Below, in pieces: positions 1 to 10,900 of a stretch of DNA of 64,000 bases. The notes under the pieces were generated by a model. The model saw only the letters and a program-made list of their open reading frames with translations. It had not been told where the DNA came from and did no database searches. A program made the translations under genes and the position numbers. The stretch is from Siphonodentalium dalli. Its lineage: Eukaryota > Mollusca > Scaphopoda > Gadilida > Siphonodentaliidae. Position 1 is the stretch's first letter; each line of letters starts with the position of its first letter. The stretch covers positions 1-64,000 of the forward strand of contig CP136061.1 in the NCBI GenBank assembly GCA_032622095.1, read 5' to 3'.

Positions 1-94
1 CGAATGTAGGCATCTAAGGTCTACTAAAAATAATGCTATCCGGATGTTGGTCCAATATATTTTGACAGAGTTATGGCCCTTTTTCGATTATTTT

Positions 95-129
<35 letters not shown>

Positions 130-1637
130 CTGGACACTTTTGCAACCCTTATTACTCGAAAAGTACCAGGAGTAGCACACTAAAACTTGGTACGTATCTT
201 GGGATCAAAGAGTTGTATGCCATCGTCGCATAACGAATATTGTCCGCGTTTTCCCCGAGGAGTTATCTCCCTTTATTTGAAAAAATGTCATTTTATTATC
301 TCGGAAATTATAAGAAGCAGAGCATCGAAAATTAGACCGTATGCACATCTCGATATGCACTACTGCCCACGGGCATAAAAACTTGGGTCCGCCCTTTCCC
401 TGAAGAGTTACCGCCCATAGTTGGCAAACCTCTATTTTATTGTACTCTGTTGTCCTCCCGTATCATTCCAGATAACTGTATTTGGTTTTTGTAGTCGTGT
501 TGACCGTTGTCAGCTTAGTCCGAGGAAGAAAATTTGACAGGGTTGGACATATATTTTTACACTGGGGTGGGGGCAATATTTTCGCAATTTTTTTTTATTA
601 TTGACATTCATCTATTTAAGTATGTAGATTCCCTGAACGAAAACAAACCCATACCGGAAAGGATTTTTGTAATCCGAGAAGAAATGCAAGAGTTACGGGC
701 CCTCAAAGTTTGCAAGTGTCGGTCCCATGTGCTTGTGACCCTATCTCCTCCGAAGATGTCGAACTTTGGATGTCGTCTGATATCCCAGTGCGTGCGGTCT
801 GAAGAGAGCACGCGATGGGCCAAATTTTGCCAGTGTTGGTTCAGTGTTGTGGGTCAGGGGAGGGGTGGTCCGGGGTACCAATTTTGTATTCTTCTCCGAA
901 TCGGATGAAACTTGGAATATAACATCCATACCGCCAACCGATCTAGAAACTGAAAGAATTTCGAAAATCCATTGAAAAATGTCAGAGTTGTGGGCCTTCA
1001 AACAATGCAAATTTGGCCCCATATGCTTGTGATCACATCTCCTCCGAAGATGTCAAACTTTGGATGTCAACTGATACGCCAATGCGTGCGGTCTGAAGAG
1101 AGCACGCGATGAGCCAAATTTTGCCAGTGTCGGTTCAGTGTTGTGGGTCAGGGGAGGGGTGGTCCGGGGTACCAAAATTTATTTCGTCTCCGAATCATAT
1201 GAAACTTGATATATAACATATACCATACACGTTGATCATAAAACTGAAAACAGATTGTAAATCCGTTAAAAAATGGCGGAGATTTGGGCCCTCAAACTTT
1301 GAATGTGGGCCCGTATTCTTTCCAATAAACAAAATGTTATTCGTCTCTGAATCAGACAAAATTTATAACAAATAATCAATGTAAGTAGCTGATCACAATA
1401 CTCAAAACAATTTTTAAATCCATTGGAAAATAACGGAGTTACGGGCTCTCAAAATTCGCATTTTGGGCCGGGTTTGACTATTTCCCAATCCCGTCACCCA
1501 ATTTCGAGGCAGGGGTGGGGTCACTCCCAAACACTTGAGATCAACCCACACATGTTAAGGGAAAGATATAATCATCCTAATTCATATTTTCCGTCCCTTA
1601 ACTGCGATTTATTGAGCTCATGATTTGCCCTATTATT
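1..1637 (+). repeat. A unit, partial (starts inside the unit)
   Basis: Position 1 matches position 1747 of the next unit, so the first 109 bases of this unit lie left of the window. It contains an uninterrupted (ATT)10 tract at 97-126. It also has an internal 293-bp near-duplication (about 720-1013 and 1014-1225), marked by two copies of CTCCTCCGAAGATGTC and of a GGTCAGGGGAGGGGTGG block. The short open frames here (for example 534-908) recur unchanged in every unit, overlap frames on the other strand and resemble no known protein. I treat them as non-coding. Confidence 0.9.
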
Positions 1638-1666
1638 ATACTTCCATGGTGTAACCAAGGAAGTAT
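1638..1666 (+). other. 5' hairpin of an A unit
   Basis: An inverted repeat: ATACTTCC pairs with GGAAGTAT, then an A/A mismatch, then TGG pairs with CCA around a TGTAA loop. It is followed by ATTGTTTTTC. The same hairpin opens every A unit. Forms with compensating changes open the D, B, C and E units. Confidence 0.8.
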
Positions 1667-1860
1667 ATTGTTTTTCTACTGCGGCCGTTTTCTGTTTAAT
1701 TGGAAATACTCAGAAACTAATGGGAGGAGGACCGCGAAATCTCTAGCGAATGTAGGCATCTAAGGTCTACTAAAAATAATGCTATCCGGATGTTGGTCCA
1801 ATATATTTTGACAGAGTTATGGCCCTTTTTCGATTATTTTTCATTATTATTATTATTATT

Positions 1861-1888
1861 ATACTTCCATATTTTAATATGGAAGTAT
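1861..1888 (+). other. 5' terminal hairpin of element D
   Basis: A 13-bp perfect stem, ATACTTCCATATT with AATATGGAAGTAT, and a 2-nt TT loop, followed by ATTGTTATTC. It is repeated at 3250, 24172 and 25561. Confidence 0.8.
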
Positions 1889-3249
1889 ATTGTTATTCAA
1901 TTTATTATTTTTTTCCAATATTATTTATTATTATACTAAGCAATTTTATAACCCTTATATCTCAGGAAGTATGAGAGATAGAGCGCTGGATTTTGGTATG
2001 TTTATAGCCCAATGATAGTTGTAGTGCATCGGTCTATATAGGATTTTGTCCTAACTTGCTTTGCAGAGTTATCTCCCTTTATGTGTAAAACTGGGGGTTG
2101 CAGTATCTCGAAAAGTATGAATAGAAGCAACTTGAAATTTGGACCGTATGCACAACTCAGTATGCCCTATTGGGTCCATGCATTACAATTTATGTCCGAG
2201 CTTTCCCTACAGAGTTGTCGCCCATGATTCGCAAAATTCGATTTATTTCATATCCTGTGTCCGCCTATAACGTTCAAGGTAGCCAGATACGAGGGCTCAT
2301 ATGCAGTTAGTTGTTAGCAACTTTCTATGAAAATAAGTTTTGAACAGGAACGGACTTATATTTTTGGGGTTTGGGTGGGGGCAAAATTTTCGAATTTTTT
2401 TTTTTCGATGATTTCAACTACTTTTACTGTCGTGTATCTATAGGACGTACTAATGATTCTCCTGAAAGAATTTTGGAAATCGGTTGAGAAATGTCCAAGT
2501 TACAGACCATCGAAAATTGTATTCATACATCGATTTAGGAGAAAGTGCTTGTGGACAAAACTCCTCCTAGACAACGCACGTGAATTGTATTTGGTTTATG
2601 TGAGCGTGTTATCCATAGAAAGAAGACGAAATGGTGCAATTTTGACCAAGATCCAAAAACATTGGTCCGTATTAGGGAGGGGGGCAAAAATTGTCATATT
2701 TTTTTTGTCTCCGATTTGAACCAAAAATGTTATGAAGTATCTATACGATGTACTAATGCTACTCGTGAAAGAATTTTGTAAATCGATTGAGAAATGTGGA
2801 AATTGTGGCCCCTTCATTTTTTTCAAGTTTACAGAAGAAGCACTATGAATTTAATTTCCTTCAACCAATCGTCACGTGTTTGGTGTCATTCGATGGGGAA
2901 TTTTCAGTACTTCTAAACAATTACCCACTTTCCGTAGTATGTCGATGGAGGCCAACGATATTCAAAAAGTATGCACTGAACAACATACATATTGGCCTAC
3001 ATAGTAAAATATCGCCACAATACCTTACCAAAACCCAACTAAATATTATAGGGACATCAAATACGAACACAATGACGCAAAAATTAGCTCGAAACCTTGA
3101 AAATTGGCCAAGATATGGCGATTTTTCTACCCGCGTCACCAAATTTCGAGGCATGGGTGGGGGTCATACCAGAACATTCCAACTGAACACAGAAATGTCA
3201 ATGAACCATACAATCGACATTCCAATCAATTCCGCGCGATTCCCTTATT
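1861..3249 (+). repeat. D unit, full (1389 bp)
   Basis: The unit runs from ATACTTCC to the base before the next ATACTTCC at 3250; the junction reads CGATTCCCTTATT/ATACTTCC. It is clearly homologous to the B unit (also 1389 bp) and the C unit (1252 bp). Shared blocks include GGTGGGGGC, GAAATGTCCAAGTTACAGAC, GTGAGCGTGTTA and GGCATGGGTGGGGGTCA. The frame at 2787-3266 is a chance reading of the repeat. Confidence 0.85.
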
Positions 3250-3907
3250 ATACTTCCATATTTTAATATGGAAGTATATTGTTATTCAATTTATTATTTT
3301 TTTCCAATATTATTTATTATTATACTAAGCAATTTTATAACCCTTATATCTCAGGAAGTATGAGAGATAGAGCGCTGGATTTTGGTATGTTTATAGCCCA
3401 ATGATAGTTGTAGTGCATCGGTCTATATAGGATTTTGTCCTAACTTGCTTTGCAGAGTTATCTCCCTTTATGTGTAAAACTGGGGGTTGCAGTATCTCGA
3501 AAAGTATGAATAGAAGCAACTTGAAATTTGGACCGTATGCACAACTCAGTATGCCCTATTGGGTCCATGCATTACAATTTATGTCCGAGCTTTCCCTACA
3601 GAGTTGTCGCCCATGATTCGCAAAATTCGATTTATTTCATATCCTGTGTCCGCCTATAACGTTCAAGGTAGCCAGATACGAGGGCTCATATGCAGTTAGT
3701 TGTTAGCAACTTTCTATGAAAATAAGTTTTGAACAGGAACGGACTTATATTTTTGGGGTTTGGGTGGGGGCAAAATTTTCGAATTTTTTTTTTTCGATGA
3801 TTTCAACTACTTTTACTGTCGTGTATCTATAGGACGTACTAATGATTCTCCTGAAAGAATTTTGGAAATCGGTTGAGAAATGTCCAAGTTACAGACCATC
3901 GAAAATT
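3250..3907 (+). repeat. D unit, partial last copy (658 bp)
   Basis: Identical to the start of the D unit up to GACCATCGAAAATT, then it switches abruptly to tail sequence. Element B switches at the homologous position (16898), so this breakpoint is ancestral and not a random truncation. Confidence 0.85.
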
Positions 3908-4063
3908 AAATAATTTGGCTTATGAAGGAGCATGTGAGAGGATGAAGCATAACCGGGGAGGCGACGAAACCATCCTGGGAAATGATACCAGGTCGGGGTG
4001 GTGAGACCAGGCCGAGGGTGGTGAGACCTGGCTGACGGGTGGCGGATGTAAACGGCAGATTTT

Positions 4064-4098
<35 letters not shown>
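3908..4098 (+). repeat. Degenerate minisatellite followed by internal poly(A)33
   Basis: Several diverged copies of a GAGACCAGG(C/T)..GGTGGT motif are followed by 33 consecutive A residues (4066-4098). This block is homologous to 16899-17087 in element B. The poly-F frames on the minus strand are artefacts of the A tract. The A run could mark an ancient retroposed junction, but no AATAAA sits just upstream, so that is only a possibility. Confidence 0.75.
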
Positions 4099-4099
<1 letters not shown>

Positions 4100-5330
4100 A
4101 AGTCCAGCGGTATAATATTTTTATTGCTTTTTCCGAATGGGAAGAGTGATTCGCACCGGGATATACCATTTTTAAGTTTTTTCCCAAACCGTTACCAATC
4201 TACGACATCGACAATAAAAATGACTTATTTTTGGAGCCAAATCCAACGGGCTAATTGATGAGCAAGGTTAATGTAGGAGCAGGTACTGCATTATCCCGTA
4301 GGTAGCCCCCCAAAGTTTGACAGCTTTACTGTAACAGTAAACTATCAAACAGCGTGCTAGCTTCCGGTGAGTTCAGACTTTTTGCAATTTCCAACGAAAA
4401 TCAAAGGGGGAAAAATTGTCTAAAAATCAAACATCGATATAAAATTTTTTTGAATAGTGGATATGATAAGATAGTATCCAAGCGCAACTTATCGATATCT
4501 GCTTAATTTGCCCTAAGGTAGAAGGTTTACCCGTGGCGAGGCTTTATAATGTTAACACGTATATTTAAGTGCTGTATCACTAAGCTGTTTTTCTGGCCAA
4601 ATCCTAAAGGGTTAATGAAGGTGCGAGGTAATGCAGGAGCAGGTACGTTGATATATTTTTGTTAATATCCCAAAGTTTGACCCCTCTACTCACAGAGCAA
4701 CCTGACTAACGGACAGCTTGTGTTCAGGTGGGTACATATTGGCAAATTCCAACAAAAACCAAAAGTCTAAAAATACTTGGAAAAATCAAATATGGAGATA
4801 AAATTTTGTTGACGTGTGGTTGTGATAACGGATACCAACGCCCAACACTGGTGCGATTTCTTAAGTTTTAGAGCAAATGATTCACTCGTGGCGACGATAT
4901 ATAGCGTAATACATACTACATGCATAGGAACACAGCCTACATCGATATATGGCAAAAGTCGAATTTCAGGCAGGATAATGAAGGAGTGAGTGAAATGTAT
5001 GAGCATCTGCATCAGTATACAATAGATACATCCTGAAAGTTTGACTGTGGTATAAAAGCCATCGGTCTAACGGAGAACACGCATCGGTTGGTCGAGGCTT
5101 TTGTCAACTTCAAGTTAAACTCGCAAAGAACAAAATGGAGAAATTGAGATAAAACAAATTGGATGTGGTCGGTACTATCCACGTGGAAATTCGGTGAATT
5201 TGTTTAACTTTTCAAATGAATGCCCAATGAGTTAATCAAGATTAAGTGCCCGATAGATATTACATGCATTCACTTATCATGTAGAAAAATACTCCCGGAT
5301 GACAGTATACAGTTATAAAATTTAATGTGA
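4099..5330 (+). repeat. Degenerate ~360-bp tandem repeats in the D tail
   Basis: The phrase (CAAATCC..)GGG(C/T)TAATGAAGG.GCGAGG..AATGCAGGAGCAGGTAC recurs near 4251, 4611 and 4974, spacing about 360 bp. A weaker echo lies near 5230. Each repeat contains AAGTTTGAC..CTCTACT and GGCAAATTCCAACAAAA. Homologous blocks lie in the tails of B (17088-18510) and A (57340-58110). No coding potential was recognised. Confidence 0.7.
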
Positions 5331-6120
5331 AGGGTTAAGAATATGACTAACTCTTTAAATAACAAGTTTGAAATAGTTTTGTTGATACAAAATGATAAAT
5401 ATGAATTAAAGACCCTTGTCCGGAAAGACTTCTATCAGCTCATATTGAATTTATTTCAAATATTTCATTATGAAATGAGATGTTTAATTGGGACAAGTTA
5501 TTGATTTATTTTTAGAACAGACCTGGTCACTGGTAACAGTAACCACTATTGTTCGTTAGCTGAACAACCACACATTTTTAGACCAGTAGATATTCGAAAT
5601 GAAATCAATATTAATCAATAGAATAATTTCCGGTCAGAATTCTTCGACTCATATTTAATATGTTATACCCTGATGACTATATAATACATTAAGTATAGGA
5701 TTATATATGTGTAGATCAGGGTTATGTTTAATGTTAATGTTATGGACATGATGTGGTTTATAAATTGGGTTACAGTTGTGGATATTGTGAATGTCAAAAT
5801 TGTGATGGTGTCAGTTTTACAAAGGATTTGGTTTTGGGTACGTGTGTACGTATGACTAGTCTTATCGAAAGGGTTATGGTAAGGTCAATGTATAGCTATG
5901 GATATGGTTTGCAGGAGGGTAATGAATATGTTCAGGGTATTTTATTGGGTTAGAGTTAAGTGCTGTAGATATGTCTATGGAAAGGGTTGTGATTATGGAT
6001 CGGCTACGACTAAGGTTGTTGTTATTGAAATATCAGGGTTATGAAGCGGTTTATGCGTAAGGATTGAATAGCGGTGGGTGGAGGATTGAATTATGGATGG
6101 TGATCGGGGATGGGGAATTT
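5331..6120 (+). other. D tail, unique and G/T-rich stretch
   Basis: From about 5700 to 6100 the plus strand becomes poor in C and rich in GGGTTATG-like words (AGGGTTATG, TGGGTTACAG, AAGGGTTATGG, TTGGGTTAGAG, CAGGGTTATGAAG). The 66-residue frame at 5753-5953 is a by-product of this composition. The element's 3' end follows at 6121. Confidence 0.6.
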
Positions 6121-6166
6121 ATATGGAAGTATCAAAATTCTGCAGGCCAGAATTTTAACCCTCTAG
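6121..6166 (+). other. 3' terminus of element D: ATATGGAAGTAT, hairpin, CTAG
   Basis: ATATGGAAGTAT (6121-6132) repeats the right arm of the element's own 5' hairpin. Then comes a hairpin with stem AAAATTCTG/CAGAATTTT (6134-6142 with 6148-6156, loop CAGGC), six bases, and CTAG (6163-6166). Host TTATTATT follows. This matches the Helitron 3' layout. Confidence 0.8.
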
Positions 6167-7905
6167 TTATTATTATTATTATACTGGACACTTTTGCAAC
6201 CCTTATTACTCGAAAAGTACCAGGAGTAGCACACTAAAACTTGGTACGTATCTTGGGATCAAAGAGTTGTATGCCATCGTCGCATAACGAATATTGTCCG
6301 CGTTTTCCCCGAGGAGTTATCTCCCTTTATTTGAAAAAATGTCATTTTATTATCTCGGAAATTATAAGAAGCAGAGCATCGAAAATTAGACCGTATGCAC
6401 ATCTCGATATGCACTACTGCCCACGGGCATAAAAACTTGGGTCCGCCCTTTCCCTGAAGAGTTACCGCCCATAGTTGGCAAACCTCTATTTTATTGTACT
6501 CTGTTGTCCTCCCGTATCATTCCAGATAACTGTATTTGGTTTTTGTAGTCGTGTTGACCGTTGTCAGCTTAGTCCGAGGAAGAAAATTTGACAGGGTTGG
6601 ACATATATTTTTACACTGGGGTGGGGGCAATATTTTCGCAATTTTTTTTTATTATTGACATTCATCTATTTAAGTATGTAGATTCCCTGAACGAAAACAA
6701 ACCCATACCGGAAAGGATTTTTGTAATCCGAGAAGAAATGCAAGAGTTACGGGCCCTCAAAGTTTGCAAGTGTCGGTCCCATGTGCTTGTGACCCTATCT
6801 CCTCCGAAGATGTCGAACTTTGGATGTCGTCTGATATCCCAGTGCGTGCGGTCTGAAGAGAGCACGCGATGGGCCAAATTTTGCCAGTGTTGGTTCAGTG
6901 TTGTGGGTCAGGGGAGGGGTGGTCCGGGGTACCAATTTTGTATTCTTCTCCGAATCGGATGAAACTTGGAATATAACATCCATACCGCCAACCGATCTAG
7001 AAACTGAAAGAATTTCGAAAATCCATTGAAAAATGTCAGAGTTGTGGGCCTTCAAACAATGCAAATTTGGCCCCATATGCTTGTGATCACATCTCCTCCG
7101 AAGATGTCAAACTTTGGATGTCAACTGATACGCCAATGCGTGCGGTCTGAAGAGAGCACGCGATGAGCCAAATTTTGCCAGTGTCGGTTCAGTGTTGTGG
7201 GTCAGGGGAGGGGTGGTCCGGGGTACCAAAATTTATTTCGTCTCCGAATCATATGAAACTTGATATATAACATATACCATACACGTTGATCATAAAACTG
7301 AAAACAGATTGTAAATCCGTTAAAAAATGGCGGAGATTTGGGCCCTCAAACTTTGAATGTGGGCCCGTATTCTTTCCAATAAACAAAATGTTATTCGTCT
7401 CTGAATCAGACAAAATTTATAACAAATAATCAATGTAAGTAGCTGATCACAATACTCAAAACAATTTTTAAATCCATTGGAAAATAACGGAGTTACGGGC
7501 TCTCAAAATTCGCATTTTGGGCCGGGTTTGACTATTTCCCAATCCCGTCACCCAATTTCGAGGCAGGGGTGGGGTCACTCCCAAACACTTGAGATCAACC
7601 CACACATGTTAAGGGAAAGATATAATCATCCTAATTCATATTTTCCGTCCCTTAACTGCGATTTATTGAGCTCATGATTTGCCCTATTATTATACTTCCA
7701 TGGTGTAACCAAGGAAGTATATTGTTTTTCTACTGCGGCCGTTTTCTGTTTAATTGGAAATACTCAGAAACTAATGGGAGGAGGACCGCGAAATCTCTAG
7801 CGAATGTAGGCATCTAAGGTCTACTAAAAATAATGCTATCCGGATGTTGGTCCAATATATTTTGACAGAGTTATGGCCCTTTTTCGATTATTTTTCATTA
7901 TTATT

Positions 7906-7932
7906 ATACTTCCATGTTTTACATGGAAGTAT
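7906..7932 (+). other. 5' terminal hairpin of element B
   Basis: A 12-bp stem, ATACTTCCATGT with ACATGGAAGTAT, and loop TTT, then ATTGTTTTTG. It is repeated at the start of each of the seven units. Confidence 0.8.
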
Positions 7933-10900
7933 ATTGTTTTTGTGATTTTTATTTTTCTCTATTATTATTATTCTTTATTCTTCTTAGCAATTTTATAATG
8001 AGCATAGCTCAGTCAATACAAGAGTTAGAAAGCTAAAACTTTGTATGTATATATATGTATACAAACTCTAGTGCTTAGGCCTATTGAGAATCATGTCCTC
8101 GCTTGATTTGCAGAGTTATCTCCCTTTATGTGAACAATTGGTGTTTTCAGAACTCCGAAAATATAAGGAGTACAGCACTGAAATTTGGTCGATACATACA
8201 TCTTGATATCCACTGAATCATGAGCACATCAAAAACTCTGTCCGTCTTTCCTCTCCAGAGTTATCTCCCATATATATGTCAACCTCGAAATGTTCTGATC
8301 GCCTGTTCTCACATAGCAAGAAAGATAGCTGGATTTAGTTTCTATGGTAGTGCTGGCCGTTGTCAATATACTTCACAAAAATAATTTGGACAGGGTCGGA
8401 CTTACATTTTTTGGTTAGGGTGGGGGCGAAATTTTCGCAATTTTATTTTTGCGATGATTTCAACCATTTTTACTACCATGTATCTTTAGGACGTACTAAT
8501 GATCCTCCTGAAAGAATTTTGTAAATCGGTTGAGAAATGTCCAAGTTACAGACCATCGAATATTGTATTCATACATTGGCTGAGGAGAAAGTGGTTGTGA
8601 GCACAACTCCTCCTAGACGACGCACATGAGCAGGATTTGGTTTATGTGAGCGTGTTATTCATAGAGAGAAGACGAACTGGTGCAATTTTTACCAAGATCC
8701 AAAAATATTTGTCCCTATTAGGAAGGGGGGCAAAAATTGTCATTTTTTATCGTCTCAGATTCGAACCAAAATTGTTGTGAAGTATCTATAGGACGTTCTG
8801 AGAGTACTCAAGAAAGAATTTTGTAAATCGGTTGAAAAATGTAGAAATGTTGGCCCATTAATTCTTATCAAGTTTACAGAAGATGCACTATGGATTTAAA
8901 TTCCTACAACCAATCGTCACTGTTTTGGTGTCATTCGATGGGGAATTGCTAGTACTTCTAAACGATTACCTATTTGCCGTATTATGTCGATGGAAGCCAG
9001 AGATAATCGAAATGTATATACTGAACAGCATACATATAGGCCTACATAGTAGAATATCGCCACAATATCTTACTAAAACCCTACTATATAATAAAGGGGC
9101 ATCAATTGCGAACACAATCACGCAAAAATTAGCTCGATATCCCGAAAATTGGCCGAGATATGGTGACTTTTCTACCCGCGTCACCTAATTCCGAGGTATG
9201 GGTGGGGGTCACACCAGAAGGTTCCAACTGAACACAGAAATGTCAAGAAACCGTACTATGGACATAACAATCAATTCCGCGCGATTCCCTAATTATACTT
9301 CCATGTTTTACATGGAAGTATATTGTTTTTGTGATTTTTATTTTTCTCTATTATTATTATTCTTTATTCTTCTTAGCAATTTTATAATGAGCATAGCTCA
9401 GTCAATACAAGAGTTAGAAAGCTAAAACTTTGTATGTATATATATGTATACAAACTCTAGTGCTTAGGCCTATTGAGAATCATGTCCTCGCTTGATTTGC
9501 AGAGTTATCTCCCTTTATGTGAACAATTGGTGTTTTCAGAACTCCGAAAATATAAGGAGTACAGCACTGAAATTTGGTCGATACATACATCTTGATATCC
9601 ACTGAATCATGAGCACATCAAAAACTCTGTCCGTCTTTCCTCTCCAGAGTTATCTCCCATATATATGTCAACCTCGAAATGTTCTGATCGCCTGTTCTCA
9701 CATAGCAAGAAAGATAGCTGGATTTAGTTTCTATGGTAGTGCTGGCCGTTGTCAATATACTTCACAAAAATAATTTGGACAGGGTCGGACTTACATTTTT
9801 TGGTTAGGGTGGGGGCGAAATTTTCGCAATTTTATTTTTGCGATGATTTCAACCATTTTTACTACCATGTATCTTTAGGACGTACTAATGATCCTCCTGA
9901 AAGAATTTTGTAAATCGGTTGAGAAATGTCCAAGTTACAGACCATCGAATATTGTATTCATACATTGGCTGAGGAGAAAGTGGTTGTGAGCACAACTCCT
10001 CCTAGACGACGCACATGAGCAGGATTTGGTTTATGTGAGCGTGTTATTCATAGAGAGAAGACGAACTGGTGCAATTTTTACCAAGATCCAAAAATATTTG
10101 TCCCTATTAGGAAGGGGGGCAAAAATTGTCATTTTTTATCGTCTCAGATTCGAACCAAAATTGTTGTGAAGTATCTATAGGACGTTCTGAGAGTACTCAA
10201 GAAAGAATTTTGTAAATCGGTTGAAAAATGTAGAAATGTTGGCCCATTAATTCTTATCAAGTTTACAGAAGATGCACTATGGATTTAAATTCCTACAACC
10301 AATCGTCACTGTTTTGGTGTCATTCGATGGGGAATTGCTAGTACTTCTAAACGATTACCTATTTGCCGTATTATGTCGATGGAAGCCAGAGATAATCGAA
10401 ATGTATATACTGAACAGCATACATATAGGCCTACATAGTAGAATATCGCCACAATATCTTACTAAAACCCTACTATATAATAAAGGGGCATCAATTGCGA
10501 ACACAATCACGCAAAAATTAGCTCGATATCCCGAAAATTGGCCGAGATATGGTGACTTTTCTACCCGCGTCACCTAATTCCGAGGTATGGGTGGGGGTCA
10601 CACCAGAAGGTTCCAACTGAACACAGAAATGTCAAGAAACCGTACTATGGACATAACAATCAATTCCGCGCGATTCCCTAATTATACTTCCATGTTTTAC
10701 ATGGAAGTATATTGTTTTTGTGATTTTTATTTTTCTCTATTATTATTATTCTTTATTCTTCTTAGCAATTTTATAATGAGCATAGCTCAGTCAATACAAG
10801 AGTTAGAAAGCTAAAACTTTGTATGTATATATATGTATACAAACTCTAGTGCTTAGGCCTATTGAGAATCATGTCCTCGCTTGATTTGCAGAGTTATCTC

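Larger units (their letters stand above)
1861..6166 (+). mobile_element. Nested Helentron-like element D (copy 1)
   Basis: The left end is the ATACTTCCATATT hairpin and the right end is ATATGGAAGTAT, a 9-bp-stem hairpin and CTAG (6163-6166). Inside are one full 1389-bp unit, a 658-bp partial unit and a tail of about 2.26 kb. It lies in the (ATT) tract of an A unit: 6 ATT to the left and TT + 4 ATT to the right. An identical copy occurs at 24172-28477. No transposition protein is encoded, so it is non-autonomous. Confidence 0.7.
1638..7691 (+). repeat. A unit interrupted by insert D
   Basis: The unit starts with the 5' hairpin at 1638-1666. It is split after (ATT)6 at 1843-1860 by the element at 1861-6166 and resumes with TT(ATT)4 at 6167-6180. 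Without the ATAC...CTAGTT segment its length is 1746 bp, as in intact units. Confidence 0.9.

Noticed and set aside
534-908. Open frame of 124 codons repeated in every full A unit (and similar repeated frames of 63-119 codons in A, B, C and D units)
   Set aside because: Frames overlap frames on the opposite strand, lack domains, and simply ride on a repeated DNA unit. Conservation is explained by recent amplification.
3250-4098. LINE or other poly(A) retrotransposon ending at the A tract
   Set aside because: No reverse transcriptase, no target duplication around the block, and sequence continues with element-specific repeats shared between families. Kept only as a possibility for the origin of the A run.
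3889-4187. Poly-phenylalanine minus-strand frames at 3889-4187, 16910-17158 and 26200-26498
   Set aside because: Read-through of the internal poly(A) tract.
5753-5953. Cysteine-rich 66-residue frame
   Set aside because: Falls in a G/T-rich low-complexity stretch; no start context, signal peptide or known cysteine pattern.
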